NCBI GenBank assembly: GCA_050251715.1
Contig: JBFWMG010000007.1
Span: forward strand, 62,001-126,000
From: JBFWMG01 sp050251715
GTDB taxonomy: Bacteria; Desulfobacterota; Desulfovibrionia; Desulfovibrionales; Desulfovibrionaceae
Direction of reading: 5' to 3'
DNA length: 64,000 nt
In this document: positions 1 through 9,169 of the stretch, piece by piece
Numbering within the stretch: position 1 is the stretch's first letter
Layout of the letters: each line of letters opens with the position of its first letter
The notes under the pieces: model-generated
What the model saw: the letters and a program-made list of their open reading frames with translations, nothing else
What the model was told of the DNA's origin: nothing
The model's database searches: none
Position numbers and translations under genes: made by a program

Positions 1-142
1 GAGCACCCCGCCTCGCCCCCCTACGCCGCATCAGGCGCCCTAACGTGGAGGACCACCCATAGCGAATGCGCTCAAGAAGCCGTTGAAAAAATGCATGGCA
101 CACCGTATGCTCCCCTATCGGACAGTATCGTAAGGACATGCC
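1..142. other. left edge, upstream region of the first kinase
   Basis: No gene can be supported here. A reading frame open from the edge stops at 60-62 on the plus strand and could be the tail of an upstream gene, but it is too short to judge. Positions 79-95 (GCCGTTGAAAAAATGCA) resemble the terminal inverted repeat of the MITE-like element at 56380-56613 and may be a relic end. Confidence 0.3.
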
Positions 143-2980
143 GTGCGTACCACGTGGCCTCTTCCCCGCATCTTCTCCCTCGCCATGACCGCCGTGGCGG
201 TCATCAGCCTTGTGGCCATGGGCGCCGCCTGGTCCATCAACCGCTATCAGCAGCTCCAGAGCGACCTGGAATACGACGCGGCACACTACCTTGAGGAACA
301 GAAAACCTGCCTCAAAAACCGCGTGGAGAACGCCGTCGTCCATGTGCGGTACGCGCGGGACATGGCGGAACTGCGGTTGCAAAACGCCCTGCGCATGCAC
401 ACCGAAGAGGCCGTCTCCATCATCGACGGCATATGCCGGACCAACACGGGCCGTGTGCCACCCCAGGAAATCCAGCAACGCATCATCGAGACACTGCGGC
501 CCATGGCCTTCAATCATGGACATGGCCGCACCTTCATCCTCAGACGCGACGGGATGAACCTGCTCTCCCCCTTCCATCCGGAACAGGAAGGGAAAAGCCT
601 TCTCCAGGCGCTCGATGCCACTGCGCTGGCCGCAGTCCAAGGATGTCTCACGCTGGCCAGCACCTCGGGCAGCGGATTCGCCAGCTATCCGTGGGCCACG
701 CCCGGCCATGCGGACCGTTCCCGCCTCGCGGCCGCCTATGTCACGACCTTCGAGCCCTACGACTGGATCGTGGGCACAGGCGACCTCCTCGACAACTACA
801 TCCGCGACATGCAGCGCGAGACCATCGACTATCTGGCGCAGATCCGCTTTGGCGTTGACGGCTACCTGTTCGGCAGCAAGACCGATGGCTCCCCCCTGTT
901 CACCAATGGAGTCGTCACACGCGGCGGAGCCAACCTCCGCGACCTCACCGACCCCGACGGGATCAAGATATTTCAGGAACAGTTGCGCGGCGTGAGCAAC
1001 AAGGACGGTGGATTCGTACGCTACTCCTGGCGCAAGCTGATGACCGACGACCCCATCCCGAAGATCGTCTTCGTCAAACGCGTACCGGAATGGGACTGGA
1101 TCATCGGCAGCGGCGTCTACCTCGACGAAATCAAGGCCAACATCGCGGCCCGGCAGAAGACCCTGAAACGCGACATGCGGCGGGGCATCGCCCAGATCGG
1201 CGTCATCAGCCTCATCGTCCTGGCGTGCATCACCCTGGCCACGGCCTCCTTGTCCCACCGCCTGCGCCGCGAACTCGCCGTGTTCATCGAGTCCTTTTCC
1301 CATTCCGGCGACAAGGGCGCGCATATTGACGAAACACGGCTGGAACTGCCCGAATTGCGGGAGCTTGCGGCCTCGGCCAACGCCATGTCCCGCAAGAGGG
1401 ACGAAACCGAAGCCGCCCTGCGGCACAGCGAAGGCCGCCTGCGCGCCTTGTTCGAGGCCGCAACGGATGTCGCTTTCACCATCGTTGATATCCAGACGCC
1501 GGAACCCATCGTACTGGAATTCAGCCCTGGCGCGGAAGCCCTCTACGGCTGGTCCCGGTCCGAAATGCTCGGCCGATCGGTGGCACGCCTGCATCGGCCC
1601 GAGGATGCGGCCCGATTCCCCGAGATCCGCCGCCGCATAATGGAGGAAGAAAAGGCATACCGGGACGAGGTGACACTGGTGCGGCGCTCCGGAGAACATT
1701 TTCCGGGCATGCTCACCATATACACGTTGCGCGACGAACGGGGCGAGCCATACGCCGCACTCGCGGTGAGTATCGACATCTCGGACCGCAAGCGGCTGGA
1801 ACGGGTGCTCCTCGAATCCAAGGAGCACGCCGAGGCCGCCAACCGCGCCAAATCGGAGTTTTTGGCCAACATGAGCCATGAAATCCGCACGCCCATGAAC
1901 GGCGTCATGGGCATGCTGCAACTCATCGGCCTTTCGCCGCTCACAGCGGAACAGCACAGCTTCCTCGAGGCCGCCCTGCGCTCCTGCCGCAGCCTCACCG
2001 GCCTGCTCAACGACATCCTCGACCTGTCACGCATCGAGGCGGGCATGCTCACTCTGCGGCAGGAGCCGTTTATGCTGGCCGAGGTACTGCACTCCGTGGA
2101 GGACATGTTCCGCCTGTCCGCCACTGAAAAGGGACTCAAACTCCGTTTTTCCCTGGCGGAAGGCGTTCCTTCGACGCTTTTGGGCGACAGCGCGCGCCTG
2201 CGCCAAGTGTTGTTCAATCTGGTGGGCAACGCCCTCAAATTCACCCCGGCCGGGGCGATCGCCGTTTCCGCCATGCCGCTGGACACCGTTCCCACCGGGC
2301 AATGCCGCATCGCCTTTGCGGTGACCGACACCGGCATCGGCATCCCGGCGGACAAACAAACCCTCATATTCGAACCGTTCACCCAGGTGGAGGGTTCCTA
2401 CACCAGAGCCTACCAGGGCGCGGGACTCGGCCTGCAAATCGTGCAACGGCTCGTGCGGCTCATGGGCGGCGAGGTGACCGTGGCCAGCGAACCGGGCAAA
2501 GGCACATCCTTCCGGTTCACCTTGGCCTTCCTGCCCGCCCCGGACGAACAATCCGCCCCGCCTCCTCCGCTTGCCACCGCGGTTCCACCATCCCCCCTGC
2601 GCATCCTTGTGGTGGAGGACGATCCCGTGAACATGCTCACGGCCACACGCCTGCTCGAACGCCTGGGGCATTCCGTCGAGGGCGTGGCAAACGGTGCGCT
2701 GGCCCTGGAGACCTTGCGCCAAGACCGCTTCGATTGCGTGTTCATGGATGTGCAGATGCCGGTCATGGACGGCCTTGAGGCCACCCGCCGCCTACGGAAC
2801 GAAGACGCCTTCAAGGCGGTGCGGGACACGCCCGTGATCGCTGTCACGGCCCACGCCATGACCGGCGACCGCGAACGTTTTCTGGAGGCGGGCATGCAGG
2901 ACTATGTGGCCAAGCCCTTTGACATGGAGACCCTTGGCCTCGTGCTGCGACGTGTGGCGCTGGCCCGCCCCTCGGGCTGA
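143..2980 (+). CDS. double-Cache hybrid sensor histidine kinase
   Basis: Membrane sensor kinase of 945 residues. Order: N-terminal membrane segment (about 10-30); a periplasmic region with two Cache-type repeats (paired motifs YDWIVGTGDLL and EWDWIIGSGVYL); second membrane segment (about 350-371); PAS (about 430-550); HisKA with His579 in NMSHEIRTP; HATPase_c with GIGIP and GLGLQI boxes; C-terminal receiver with Asp869 in FMDVQMP. The GTG start is chosen because TAAGGA lies 6-7 bases upstream; an ATG five bases earlier is out of frame. The receiver makes it a hybrid kinase, so an HPt protein elsewhere probably relays the phosphate. Cache domains usually bind small organic ligands; the ligand cannot be read from the sequence. 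It heads a cluster of signalling genes. Confidence 0.93.
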   Translation: MRTTWPLPRIFSLAMTAVAVISLVAMGAAWSINRYQQLQSDLEYDAAHYLEEQKTCLKNRVENAVVHVRYARDMAELRLQNALRMHTEEAVSIIDGICRTNTGRVPPQEIQQRIIETLRPMAFNHGHGRTFILRRDGMNLLSPFHPEQEGKSLLQALDATALAAVQGCLTLASTSGSGFASYPWATPGHADRSRLAAAYVTTFEPYDWIVGTGDLLDNYIRDMQRETIDYLAQIRFGVDGYLFGSKTDGSPLFTNGVVTRGGANLRDLTDPDGIKIFQEQLRGVSNKDGGFVRYSWRKLMTDDPIPKIVFVKRVPEWDWIIGSGVYLDEIKANIAARQKTLKRDMRRGIAQIGVISLIVLACITLATASLSHRLRRELAVFIESFSHSGDKGAHIDETRLELPELRELAASANAMSRKRDETEAALRHSEGRLRALFEAATDVAFTIVDIQTPEPIVLEFSPGAEALYGWSRSEMLGRSVARLHRPEDAARFPEIRRRIMEEEKAYRDEVTLVRRSGEHFPGMLTIYTLRDERGEPYAALAVSIDISDRKRLERVLLESKEHAEAANRAKSEFLANMSHEIRTPMNGVMGMLQLIGLSPLTAEQHSFLEAALRSCRSLTGLLNDILDLSRIEAGMLTLRQEPFMLAEVLHSVEDMFRLSATEKGLKLRFSLAEGVPSTLLGDSARLRQVLFNLVGNALKFTPAGAIAVSAMPLDTVPTGQCRIAFAVTDTGIGIPADKQTLIFEPFTQVEGSYTRAYQGAGLGLQIVQRLVRLMGGEVTVASEPGKGTSFRFTLAFLPAPDEQSAPPPPLATAVPPSPLRILVVEDDPVNMLTATRLLERLGHSVEGVANGALALETLRQDRFDCVFMDVQMPVMDGLEATRRLRNEDAFKAVRDTPVIAVTAHAMTGDRERFLEAGMQDYVAKPFDMETLGLVLRRVALARPSG

Positions 2981-2996
2981 GTTCCCGCCACAGGGC

Positions 2997-3025
2997 AAAA
3001 AAAATGGCCGGGGCGACCCGGCCAT
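2997..3025 (-). terminator. rho-independent terminator, minus strand
   Basis: A perfect 9-bp stem (ATGGCCGGG/CCCGGCCAT) with a 4-base loop is followed on the minus strand by eight U. It ends the transcript of the gene at 3149-3697, after the repeat at 3046-3151. Confidence 0.8.
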
Positions 3026-3045
3026 GCGTGGACTGTGGCGCGGCC

Positions 3046-3151
3046 CTAGCGCATTTTGGCATTGAAACAATGCGAGGATTTGAAATAATGAAGCATTATT
3101 TCAACAAAATGCATAAGAGCATCTCATTTTTTTCAAAGGTAAGATGCCCTA
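3046..3151. repeat. 106-bp inverted-repeat intergenic element, copy A
   Basis: This segment matches 34233-34339 over nearly its whole length. It starts CTAGCGCATTTT and ends AAGATGCCCTA; in the other copy the ends are better inverted repeats (CTAGCGCATTTT versus AAGATGCGCTAG). Its core, 3081-3103, is a perfect 10-bp palindrome (TGAAATAATG/CATTATTTCA) around AAG. The closing CTA at 3149-3151 is the TAG stop codon of the minus-strand gene beside it. It encodes nothing and is much more AT-rich than the flanks. Confidence 0.8.
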
Positions 3152-3697
3152 AAAGGACCGTTCGAACAGCGCGGCAATAGCCTTGCGGCCATTGTCTTCG
3201 AGAAAACGCGTGCCCGTGCCCGTAAAGTGGGAGTCGGTGATGCGCGGGGCATCGACCGGCGTCCAGGCGGTGCCGCTCCAGCTAAACCAGCCGTCCTTGC
3301 CCTGGTCAAAGGTGTACAGCGGCTTGTTGCAGATTTTGGCGAATTCCGCACCCCAACCGGTGCCGCCCTTGACCGTGCCATCCTCCTGGATGGCGCCGAC
3401 CACGAAGATCTCAAGCCCGGCATCCACCTGGTACATGATGGTCTGCAACACCTTGCGCATCTGCGGCGCGTTGGTGAAGTTGCGGTTGAGCAGCTTGGAC
3501 ACGTAGGTCAAACTCACGTCCTTGCGCGACAGCTCCTCCTGGGTGAGCACGCGCAGGCCGCGTGTACGCTCGATCTTGTGGCCCTCGAAGGTGAAATTCA
3601 CTTCCGACAGGCCGCATTTTTCAGCCTGCACGCCAAATTCGTTCTCCGCGCCCTGGGCGCCGCCGCTGAAAAGCGTGCTCTTTTCCTGCTGGGACAT
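3149..3697 (-). CDS. small Rossmann-like (SLOG-type) protein
   Basis: Soluble protein of 182 residues with no signal peptide or membrane segment. It has an N-terminal glycine motif SGGAQGAENEFG and, near residues 113-125, a second one, VKGGTGWGAEFA, followed by NKPLYTFDQ. Paired glycine loops of this kind suggest a SLOG/LOG-like nucleotide- or nucleotide-derivative-binding fold; this is inference from motif shape, and no reaction can be named. AAGGAGA four bases before the ATG supports the start. The stop codon lies in the repeat element at 3046-3151. It is the last gene of its strand here; the kinase gene upstream on the same strand ends at 3820. Confidence 0.75.
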   Translation of the reverse strand: MSQQEKSTLFSGGAQGAENEFGVQAEKCGLSEVNFTFEGHKIERTRGLRVLTQEELSRKDVSLTYVSKLLNRNFTNAPQMRKVLQTIMYQVDAGLEIFVVGAIQEDGTVKGGTGWGAEFAKICNKPLYTFDQGKDGWFSWSGTAWTPVDAPRITDSHFTGTGTRFLEDNGRKAIAALFERSF

Positions 3698-3819
3698 ATG
3701 CTCTCCTTGATGTCACTGGTGTAATGAACGCGCCGCAACACGTTCGCGCCACTATGCCCGTCCTTGCCCGATGTGGCAATACCGCCCGCACCAAGGCGGG
3801 ACGACCGGGCGCCATGGTC

Positions 3820-6141
3820 TCACGCCACCGGCAAACGGATGCTCACCCGCGTCCAGGCGCCCTCCTTGCTCTCCACCTCTATGGCGCCGCCATGGCCGGA
3901 TGTGACGATGAAGTAGGACACCGACAGGCCAAGCCCCGTGCCCTGTCCCACGGGCTTTGTGGTGAAAAAGGGTTCGAAGAGCCGCGCCCGCGCCTCTTCG
4001 GTCAATCCGGGGCCGTTGTCCTCTATTTCCACCGTGACCATGCCGTCGGCCACGGAGGTGCGCAGATCCAGCCGTGGGCCGCCCTCCTCGTACCGTTTTT
4101 CCGCCATGGCCTGGGCCGCGTTCTTCACGCAATTCAAAAAAACCTGTTCGATCTGCGTGGGCACGGCGAGCACGAGAGGCACGTCCGCGTCAAACGCGCG
4201 CACCACCGGGATGGACAGGAAGTCGTATTCCTTGCCCAGATTGAAATCATTGCCCGCCAAACGCAAGGTGGTTTCCAACAGCTCGTGCACGTCGCAGGGA
4301 CGCTTCTCCATCACGCCGCCACGGCTGAACTCAAGCATCCCGCGCACCACGGTCGAGGCGCGCCGGGCCGCATCCCGTATGCCCTCCAGATAGCCGAATA
4401 TGCCCCGCCGCTCCATGTAGGCGTGCATCCTGTCCAAGTCCACGCCGCACGCGGCAGCCACGTCCGCGTTCGGCTTCAGGTCGGGCGACAGGCGGCGCTC
4501 GGCGTTCTGCACCCCGCCCATGATGGCGGCCAGGGGGTTGTTGATCTCGTGCGCCATGCCTGCGGCCAACCCGCCCACGGACATCATCTTCTCCGTCTGT
4601 ATAAGCAGTTCCTGGGTCCGTTTCTCCTCGGTGACGTCCATGGCCATGCCCAGCACGGCGGCATCGCCCGTGGCGGCCACATAGGGCACCTTGGTCACGC
4701 GCAGCCAACGCCTGCGCCCCAATGCGTCGTGAAACACCTGCTCCTTCGAGAACATGGACTCGCCGGAGGCGATGATGCGCCGGTCGTCCTCCAGCATGCG
4801 CGCCACCTCCTCCTTGTCCGGGTGCACGTCCGCATGCAGCCGCCCCTCGTACTCCGCCGGAGCCAGTCCCACGGAGCCGGCCGAGGCCACGTTGGCCAAC
4901 AGTACCCGCCCCTCCTGGTTCTTCACGAAGATGTGGTACGGCACGAGATCAATAATCTGCCGCAGGGCCAAGGCGTGGCGGGCCGCTTCGTCCTCGGCCC
5001 GCTTGCGCTGGCGCACCTCGCGGCGCAGCCTGGCAAGGAAAATGAAGAACACCACCAGAAGGACCGCCGCGCCCAACCACATGGCAAGGGCGATACGCAG
5101 GGACCGCCGCAAGGAAAGCATCTGCTTGGACTGGGGGTCGTAGACAAACCCTTCCAGCCCCGCATCCGTGGATGCGAGTCCGAGATCCTTGAACACCTCG
5201 GCCATGCGCTGCCACCGGCCTGGATTCATGTGCCCTATTTCCACCAGGTCGGGCAGCATGAGCTCACGCATGCGCTGCGCCTCATACTCCAGGTGGGCAC
5301 GCGACTTCCTGGATCCGTACTCCGTCAAAATGAGGTCAATGGCCTGTTTGGGGTGGGCCATGGCCTGCCGCCATCCCTTCAGGCTGGCCTCCAAAAAAGC
5401 CTTCACCATATCGGGACGGTGCAACAGGGTCTGCTCGGTGGTGAACAGGCAATCGCTGTAGAAGTCGATGCCGTAGGTCGCGGGCCGGATGACCGTGTAC
5501 GGCTTTGCGTCGCGGTCAAACAGATAGGCCTGGTTGGTGATGTAGCCGGCCAATACGTCGATGGTGGGATCCGTATAGTCCTCGGCCTGGGCAAACCTGT
5601 CGACGATATGGATTTTCGACATATCCATATGTTCTCCGCGCAGCATGGCCAGGATCTCCACATCCTCGGTCTTGGTGCTCAAGAGAACCCTTTTCCCGGC
5701 AAGGTCGTGCAGGTTGTGCACACTGTCACCTCGCGCCAGCAAGACTTGCGGCGAGTGTTGCAACACGGCAGCCAGGGCCACAAGAGGATCTCCATGCAGA
5801 CGCCGCAGAAGAACGTCCGAGTTGCTCACGCCAAACGTCGCGTTACCCCGCAACACGGCATCAACAACATTATGGCAAACCTCACGCTCCCTTATCGTCA
5901 CATCAAGGCCAGCATCCTGATAGTAGCCAAGATGCTTGGCAACATAATACCCTGCAAACTGAAACTGGTGAAACCAACGCAGCTGCAACGTGACAGGGAT
6001 AAGCGCCTTCGTCGCAGCCAGGGAAGTCGAACAGACCGCACCATATACGACAGCTGCGCAACATACGGCACAGAACCACAGTACAGCCTTGTGTCCCACA
6101 TTTCTGGCTTGATCGCATGACGGCCTGCGTCTGTGCGTCAT
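3820..6141 (-). CDS. THI5/NMT1-like binding domain fused to histidine kinase
   Basis: Sensor kinase of 773 residues. An N-terminal signal/membrane segment (about 18-40) is followed by a periplasmic region (about 48-330) resembling the NMT1/THI5 family of ABC-transporter binding proteins (LQLRWFHQFQFAGYYVAK, and GVSNSDVLL near residue 100). Then come a membrane segment (about 345-368), a PAS domain (about 390-510), a phosphoacceptor region with His531 in GMAHEINNPL, and HATPase_c with DNGPGL and GTGLGLSV. There is no receiver, so a separate response regulator is needed. The solute-binding domain probably senses a pyrimidine-, sulfonate- or aromatic-like compound rather than importing it; no permease or ATPase gene is adjacent. 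It is divergent from the kinase at 6409. Confidence 0.9.
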   Translation of the reverse strand: MTHRRRPSCDQARNVGHKAVLWFCAVCCAAVVYGAVCSTSLAATKALIPVTLQLRWFHQFQFAGYYVAKHLGYYQDAGLDVTIREREVCHNVVDAVLRGNATFGVSNSDVLLRRLHGDPLVALAAVLQHSPQVLLARGDSVHNLHDLAGKRVLLSTKTEDVEILAMLRGEHMDMSKIHIVDRFAQAEDYTDPTIDVLAGYITNQAYLFDRDAKPYTVIRPATYGIDFYSDCLFTTEQTLLHRPDMVKAFLEASLKGWRQAMAHPKQAIDLILTEYGSRKSRAHLEYEAQRMRELMLPDLVEIGHMNPGRWQRMAEVFKDLGLASTDAGLEGFVYDPQSKQMLSLRRSLRIALAMWLGAAVLLVVFFIFLARLRREVRQRKRAEDEAARHALALRQIIDLVPYHIFVKNQEGRVLLANVASAGSVGLAPAEYEGRLHADVHPDKEEVARMLEDDRRIIASGESMFSKEQVFHDALGRRRWLRVTKVPYVAATGDAAVLGMAMDVTEEKRTQELLIQTEKMMSVGGLAAGMAHEINNPLAAIMGGVQNAERRLSPDLKPNADVAAACGVDLDRMHAYMERRGIFGYLEGIRDAARRASTVVRGMLEFSRGGVMEKRPCDVHELLETTLRLAGNDFNLGKEYDFLSIPVVRAFDADVPLVLAVPTQIEQVFLNCVKNAAQAMAEKRYEEGGPRLDLRTSVADGMVTVEIEDNGPGLTEEARARLFEPFFTTKPVGQGTGLGLSVSYFIVTSGHGGAIEVESKEGAWTRVSIRLPVA

Positions 6142-6408
6142 TGCCGCGTCTCCTCTGTGCTACCGGTGACCCGCTGGATGGCTCCGACCCAAACACCACA
6201 CACCTTAAAACACTACCCCGAATACCCTCCCGCGTCCATCCCGTACCCACTGGAAAGGCGCTCCCCAGCACGGCGCGCCACGCTGCCGTCACCCTGCTTT
6301 CGCCGTGCTCCGCTGGTCAACCCCTGATTAATTTGGTAGTGGTCAACGCGGAGTGAACCACTATCAGTCGTTCCCATCGCACACCGACGCCGCCCCCAAG
6401 GAAGGTCG
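6142..6408. other. divergent intergenic region between two kinases
   Basis: 267 bases between oppositely transcribed kinase genes, so it should hold both promoters. AAGGAAGG at about 6398-6405 is the ribosome-binding site of the plus-strand gene. No clear -35/-10 pair or operator stands out. Confidence 0.5.
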
Positions 6409-8832
6409 ATGACCGACGAAACACTGCACCGCCTTGAACAGGCATTGGCCGAGGCCAAACAACGCATCGCCTTTCTGGAAACCGCGCTGGCCAGCACACG
6501 GGCACTGGAACCGCAGGCGCCGCAGCCCCAAGACTACGACACCATCTTCAACCATGCCACGGAAGGGATTTTCAAAAGCCTGCCTGAAGGCGGATTCATC
6601 AGTGTGAATCCGGCCATGGCCCGTATTTTCGGCTATGACGACACCGAGGATCTGCTGCGTTCGGTCACAAAGATCGGACAGCAGCTCTATCTCGTGCCGG
6701 ACGACAGGATCCACTTCATACACCAGTTGCCCCGCGACGGCACGGTCGCCCGAGCCGAACTGCTCGCCCGCAAGAAGGACGGCACCCATATATGGGTGGA
6801 GCTGCACGCCCGTCTGGTGCCCCACGAGGACGGCACCGCGCATCTGGAAGGGCTTGTCCACGACATCACGGACCGCAAACAGGCTGAAATCCGGTACAGC
6901 GACCTGTTCAACAACATGCTCGACGGATTCGCCCTGCAAGAACTCATCTATGACGATGCGGGCACACCGGTTGATTACCGCTTCCTCGCCGTCAACCCCG
7001 CCTTTGAGCGCCTGACCGGCTTTACCGCCCACCAGGCGGTCGGCCACACGCTCTACGATCTTCTCCCCCAGACCGACCCCAACTGGATAGCCATCTGCCA
7101 TCAAGTGGCCACCACCGGCGAAACGGTACACCGCGAACATTTCAACGCCGACCTGGGCAAACACCTTGCACTCACCGTCTACCGTCACGCCCCCGGCCTG
7201 TTCGCCGTGTACCTGCGGGACATAACCGCCCGCAAAAAAATGGAGGAGGAGCTGCGCGCAAGCCGCGAGCGCTACGCCCTGGCCATGCGCGGCGCAAACG
7301 ACGGCTATTGGGATTGGGATCTGCGCGACAATGTCGTGTATTTTTCCCCCCGCTACAAACAGATGCTCGGTTTTACGGAAGATGATCCCGCCCTGGACAG
7401 CTTGGAGGGCTGGATACAACGCATCCACTCCGAGGATCTGGATGCCGTGATGAACGCCAACAGGCAATGCCTGGACGGGACGGTGAAAAATTTCGCCGTG
7501 GAGTACCGCATGCTCCACAAGAACGGCTCCTACCTGTGGATCCTGGGCCGGGGAGCGCATCAGCGCGACGATGCAGGCCGCGTGTTCCGCATGGCGGGCA
7601 CCCACACCGACATCACGTTGCGCAAACAAGCCGAAGCCGAGATGCAATCGGCCAAGGCCGTCGCCGAGACCGCCAACCTGTCAAAGACCCAGTTCCTTGC
7701 CAATATGAGCCACGAAATCCGCACGCCGCTGAACGGGGTGCTGGGCATGCTGCAACTGCTGCAAGGCACCCCGCTCGACGACAGACAGCACGAATACGTG
7801 GGCATCGCACTCCAGTCGGGCCGGGGCCTTTTGACCATCCTCGACGATCTGCTCAACCTGTCCCAGGTGGAATCGGGCGCCCTTGCCCTGCGCACAGCCC
7901 CCTTCAATCCAGCGGAGACACTCCGCACCCTGGCCGGACTTTTCGAAAAGGAATGCAACGACAAGGGGTTGCTGTTCAATACCGCATGCGCCTCCGACAT
8001 CCCCCCGAACGTGGTGGGCGACCAGGGCCGCGTGCGCCAAATACTCATCAACGTCCTGGGCAATGCCTGCAAATTCACCACCCAGGGCGGCGTGCGCGTT
8101 TCGCTGCACTGCTCGCACCGCGACGCGGCAAACAACAGGGTGTTCCTCCTGTTCATCGTCGAGGACACGGGCATAGGCATACCCGACGACAAGATCGACT
8201 ACGTGTTTGGCGCCTTTACGCAGGTGGATGGCAGCTACACCCGCAAGCACCAAGGCGTCGGGCTTGGCCTGCGCATCGTCAAGCGCCTGGTGGAGTGCAT
8301 GGGCGGCGCCTTGGGCGTGGACTCGGAATGTGGCAAGGGCACCACTGTCTACATACAGATTCCCTTCCAGTTGCCCCCCGAAACGGTTGCGGCGGCACAG
8401 CCCCCCGCCAGCGCACCACGTCAGCCAGCCGCGTCCCATGCCATCCTCGTGGCGGAAGACGACCCCGTCAACCGTATGGCCGCCGTGCGCATCCTGGAAT
8501 ACCTGGGATACAGGGCAACCGCGGTCGCCACGGGCACCGAAGCCCTCGCCGCCCTGGCCTCCACCCCATTCGACGCCGTGCTCATGGACATCCAAATGCC
8601 CGACATGGACGGCATCGACGCCACCAAGACCATCCGCGACGACACGAGCGGCCGCATCAATACCGCACTGCCCATCATCGCCATGACCGCCCATGCCATG
8701 GAAGGCGACCGCGACGCCTTTCTCCAGGCAGGCATGGACGACTACATCGCCAAGCCGATTGACATGCGGGCCTTGCAACTGGCGCTTCAAGCCGCTCTCC
8801 AAAAGGACAGCCCCGACCGCCCCGCATCGTGA
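6409..8832 (+). CDS. soluble triple-PAS hybrid histidine kinase
   Basis: Hybrid kinase of 807 residues with no membrane segment, so cytoplasmic. A short coiled coil at the N terminus (about 3-30) leads into three PAS domains (about 42-160, 165-275, 285-405), the last with the PAC signature FRMAGTHTDIT. Then HisKA with His435 in NMSHEIRTP, HATPase_c (GIGIPDDK, GVGLGLRIV) and a receiver with Asp727 in LMDIQMP. The start is fixed by AAGGAAGG just upstream. The PAS domains point to an intracellular ligand, redox or light input, but no cofactor cysteine or histidine signature is evident. Confidence 0.93.
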   Translation: MTDETLHRLEQALAEAKQRIAFLETALASTRALEPQAPQPQDYDTIFNHATEGIFKSLPEGGFISVNPAMARIFGYDDTEDLLRSVTKIGQQLYLVPDDRIHFIHQLPRDGTVARAELLARKKDGTHIWVELHARLVPHEDGTAHLEGLVHDITDRKQAEIRYSDLFNNMLDGFALQELIYDDAGTPVDYRFLAVNPAFERLTGFTAHQAVGHTLYDLLPQTDPNWIAICHQVATTGETVHREHFNADLGKHLALTVYRHAPGLFAVYLRDITARKKMEEELRASRERYALAMRGANDGYWDWDLRDNVVYFSPRYKQMLGFTEDDPALDSLEGWIQRIHSEDLDAVMNANRQCLDGTVKNFAVEYRMLHKNGSYLWILGRGAHQRDDAGRVFRMAGTHTDITLRKQAEAEMQSAKAVAETANLSKTQFLANMSHEIRTPLNGVLGMLQLLQGTPLDDRQHEYVGIALQSGRGLLTILDDLLNLSQVESGALALRTAPFNPAETLRTLAGLFEKECNDKGLLFNTACASDIPPNVVGDQGRVRQILINVLGNACKFTTQGGVRVSLHCSHRDAANNRVFLLFIVEDTGIGIPDDKIDYVFGAFTQVDGSYTRKHQGVGLGLRIVKRLVECMGGALGVDSECGKGTTVYIQIPFQLPPETVAAAQPPASAPRQPAASHAILVAEDDPVNRMAAVRILEYLGYRATAVATGTEALAALASTPFDAVLMDIQMPDMDGIDATKTIRDDTSGRINTALPIIAMTAHAMEGDRDAFLQAGMDDYIAKPIDMRALQLALQAALQKDSPDRPAS

Positions 8833-9169
8833 CGCCTTCCCGCGTCTTTTTGCGCGCACCCGCCGATGCCGCACCGTCTGGCCTGCGCCTTCGCGGTGGC
8901 ATCGGGAGGCTTGCCGTGATATGATTCGCTCAACGAGTCGGCCTCACGGGAGGGGCATCTCCAACGTAACCGCACTGAATAGCAGGCGATATGTGCAAGA
9001 ACACCTTGGCGAACCGACAGACTGAGGCACCCCGGCGCCCGATGGGCTGTTCCCCTCGTAGGAATGGTTGCGGCCAGCCCCTGGGTTACCGCGCCGCCCC
9101 GGCGCGCACAGGCACGGACGCACCGCCTGCCAACCCTGCCACCCACCATGCCGAGGAATGGTTGCACGC
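8833..9169. other. intergenic region
   Basis: 337 bases between two kinase genes on the same strand. No conserved gene, strong hairpin or repeat was recognised. It probably carries the promoter of the downstream kinase. Confidence 0.4.

Noticed and set aside
3724..6120. 798-codon plus-strand open frame opposite the THI5-kinase gene
   Set aside because: His/Gly/Arg-rich translation with no domain; the opposite strand encodes a complete kinase. It is a high-GC shadow frame.
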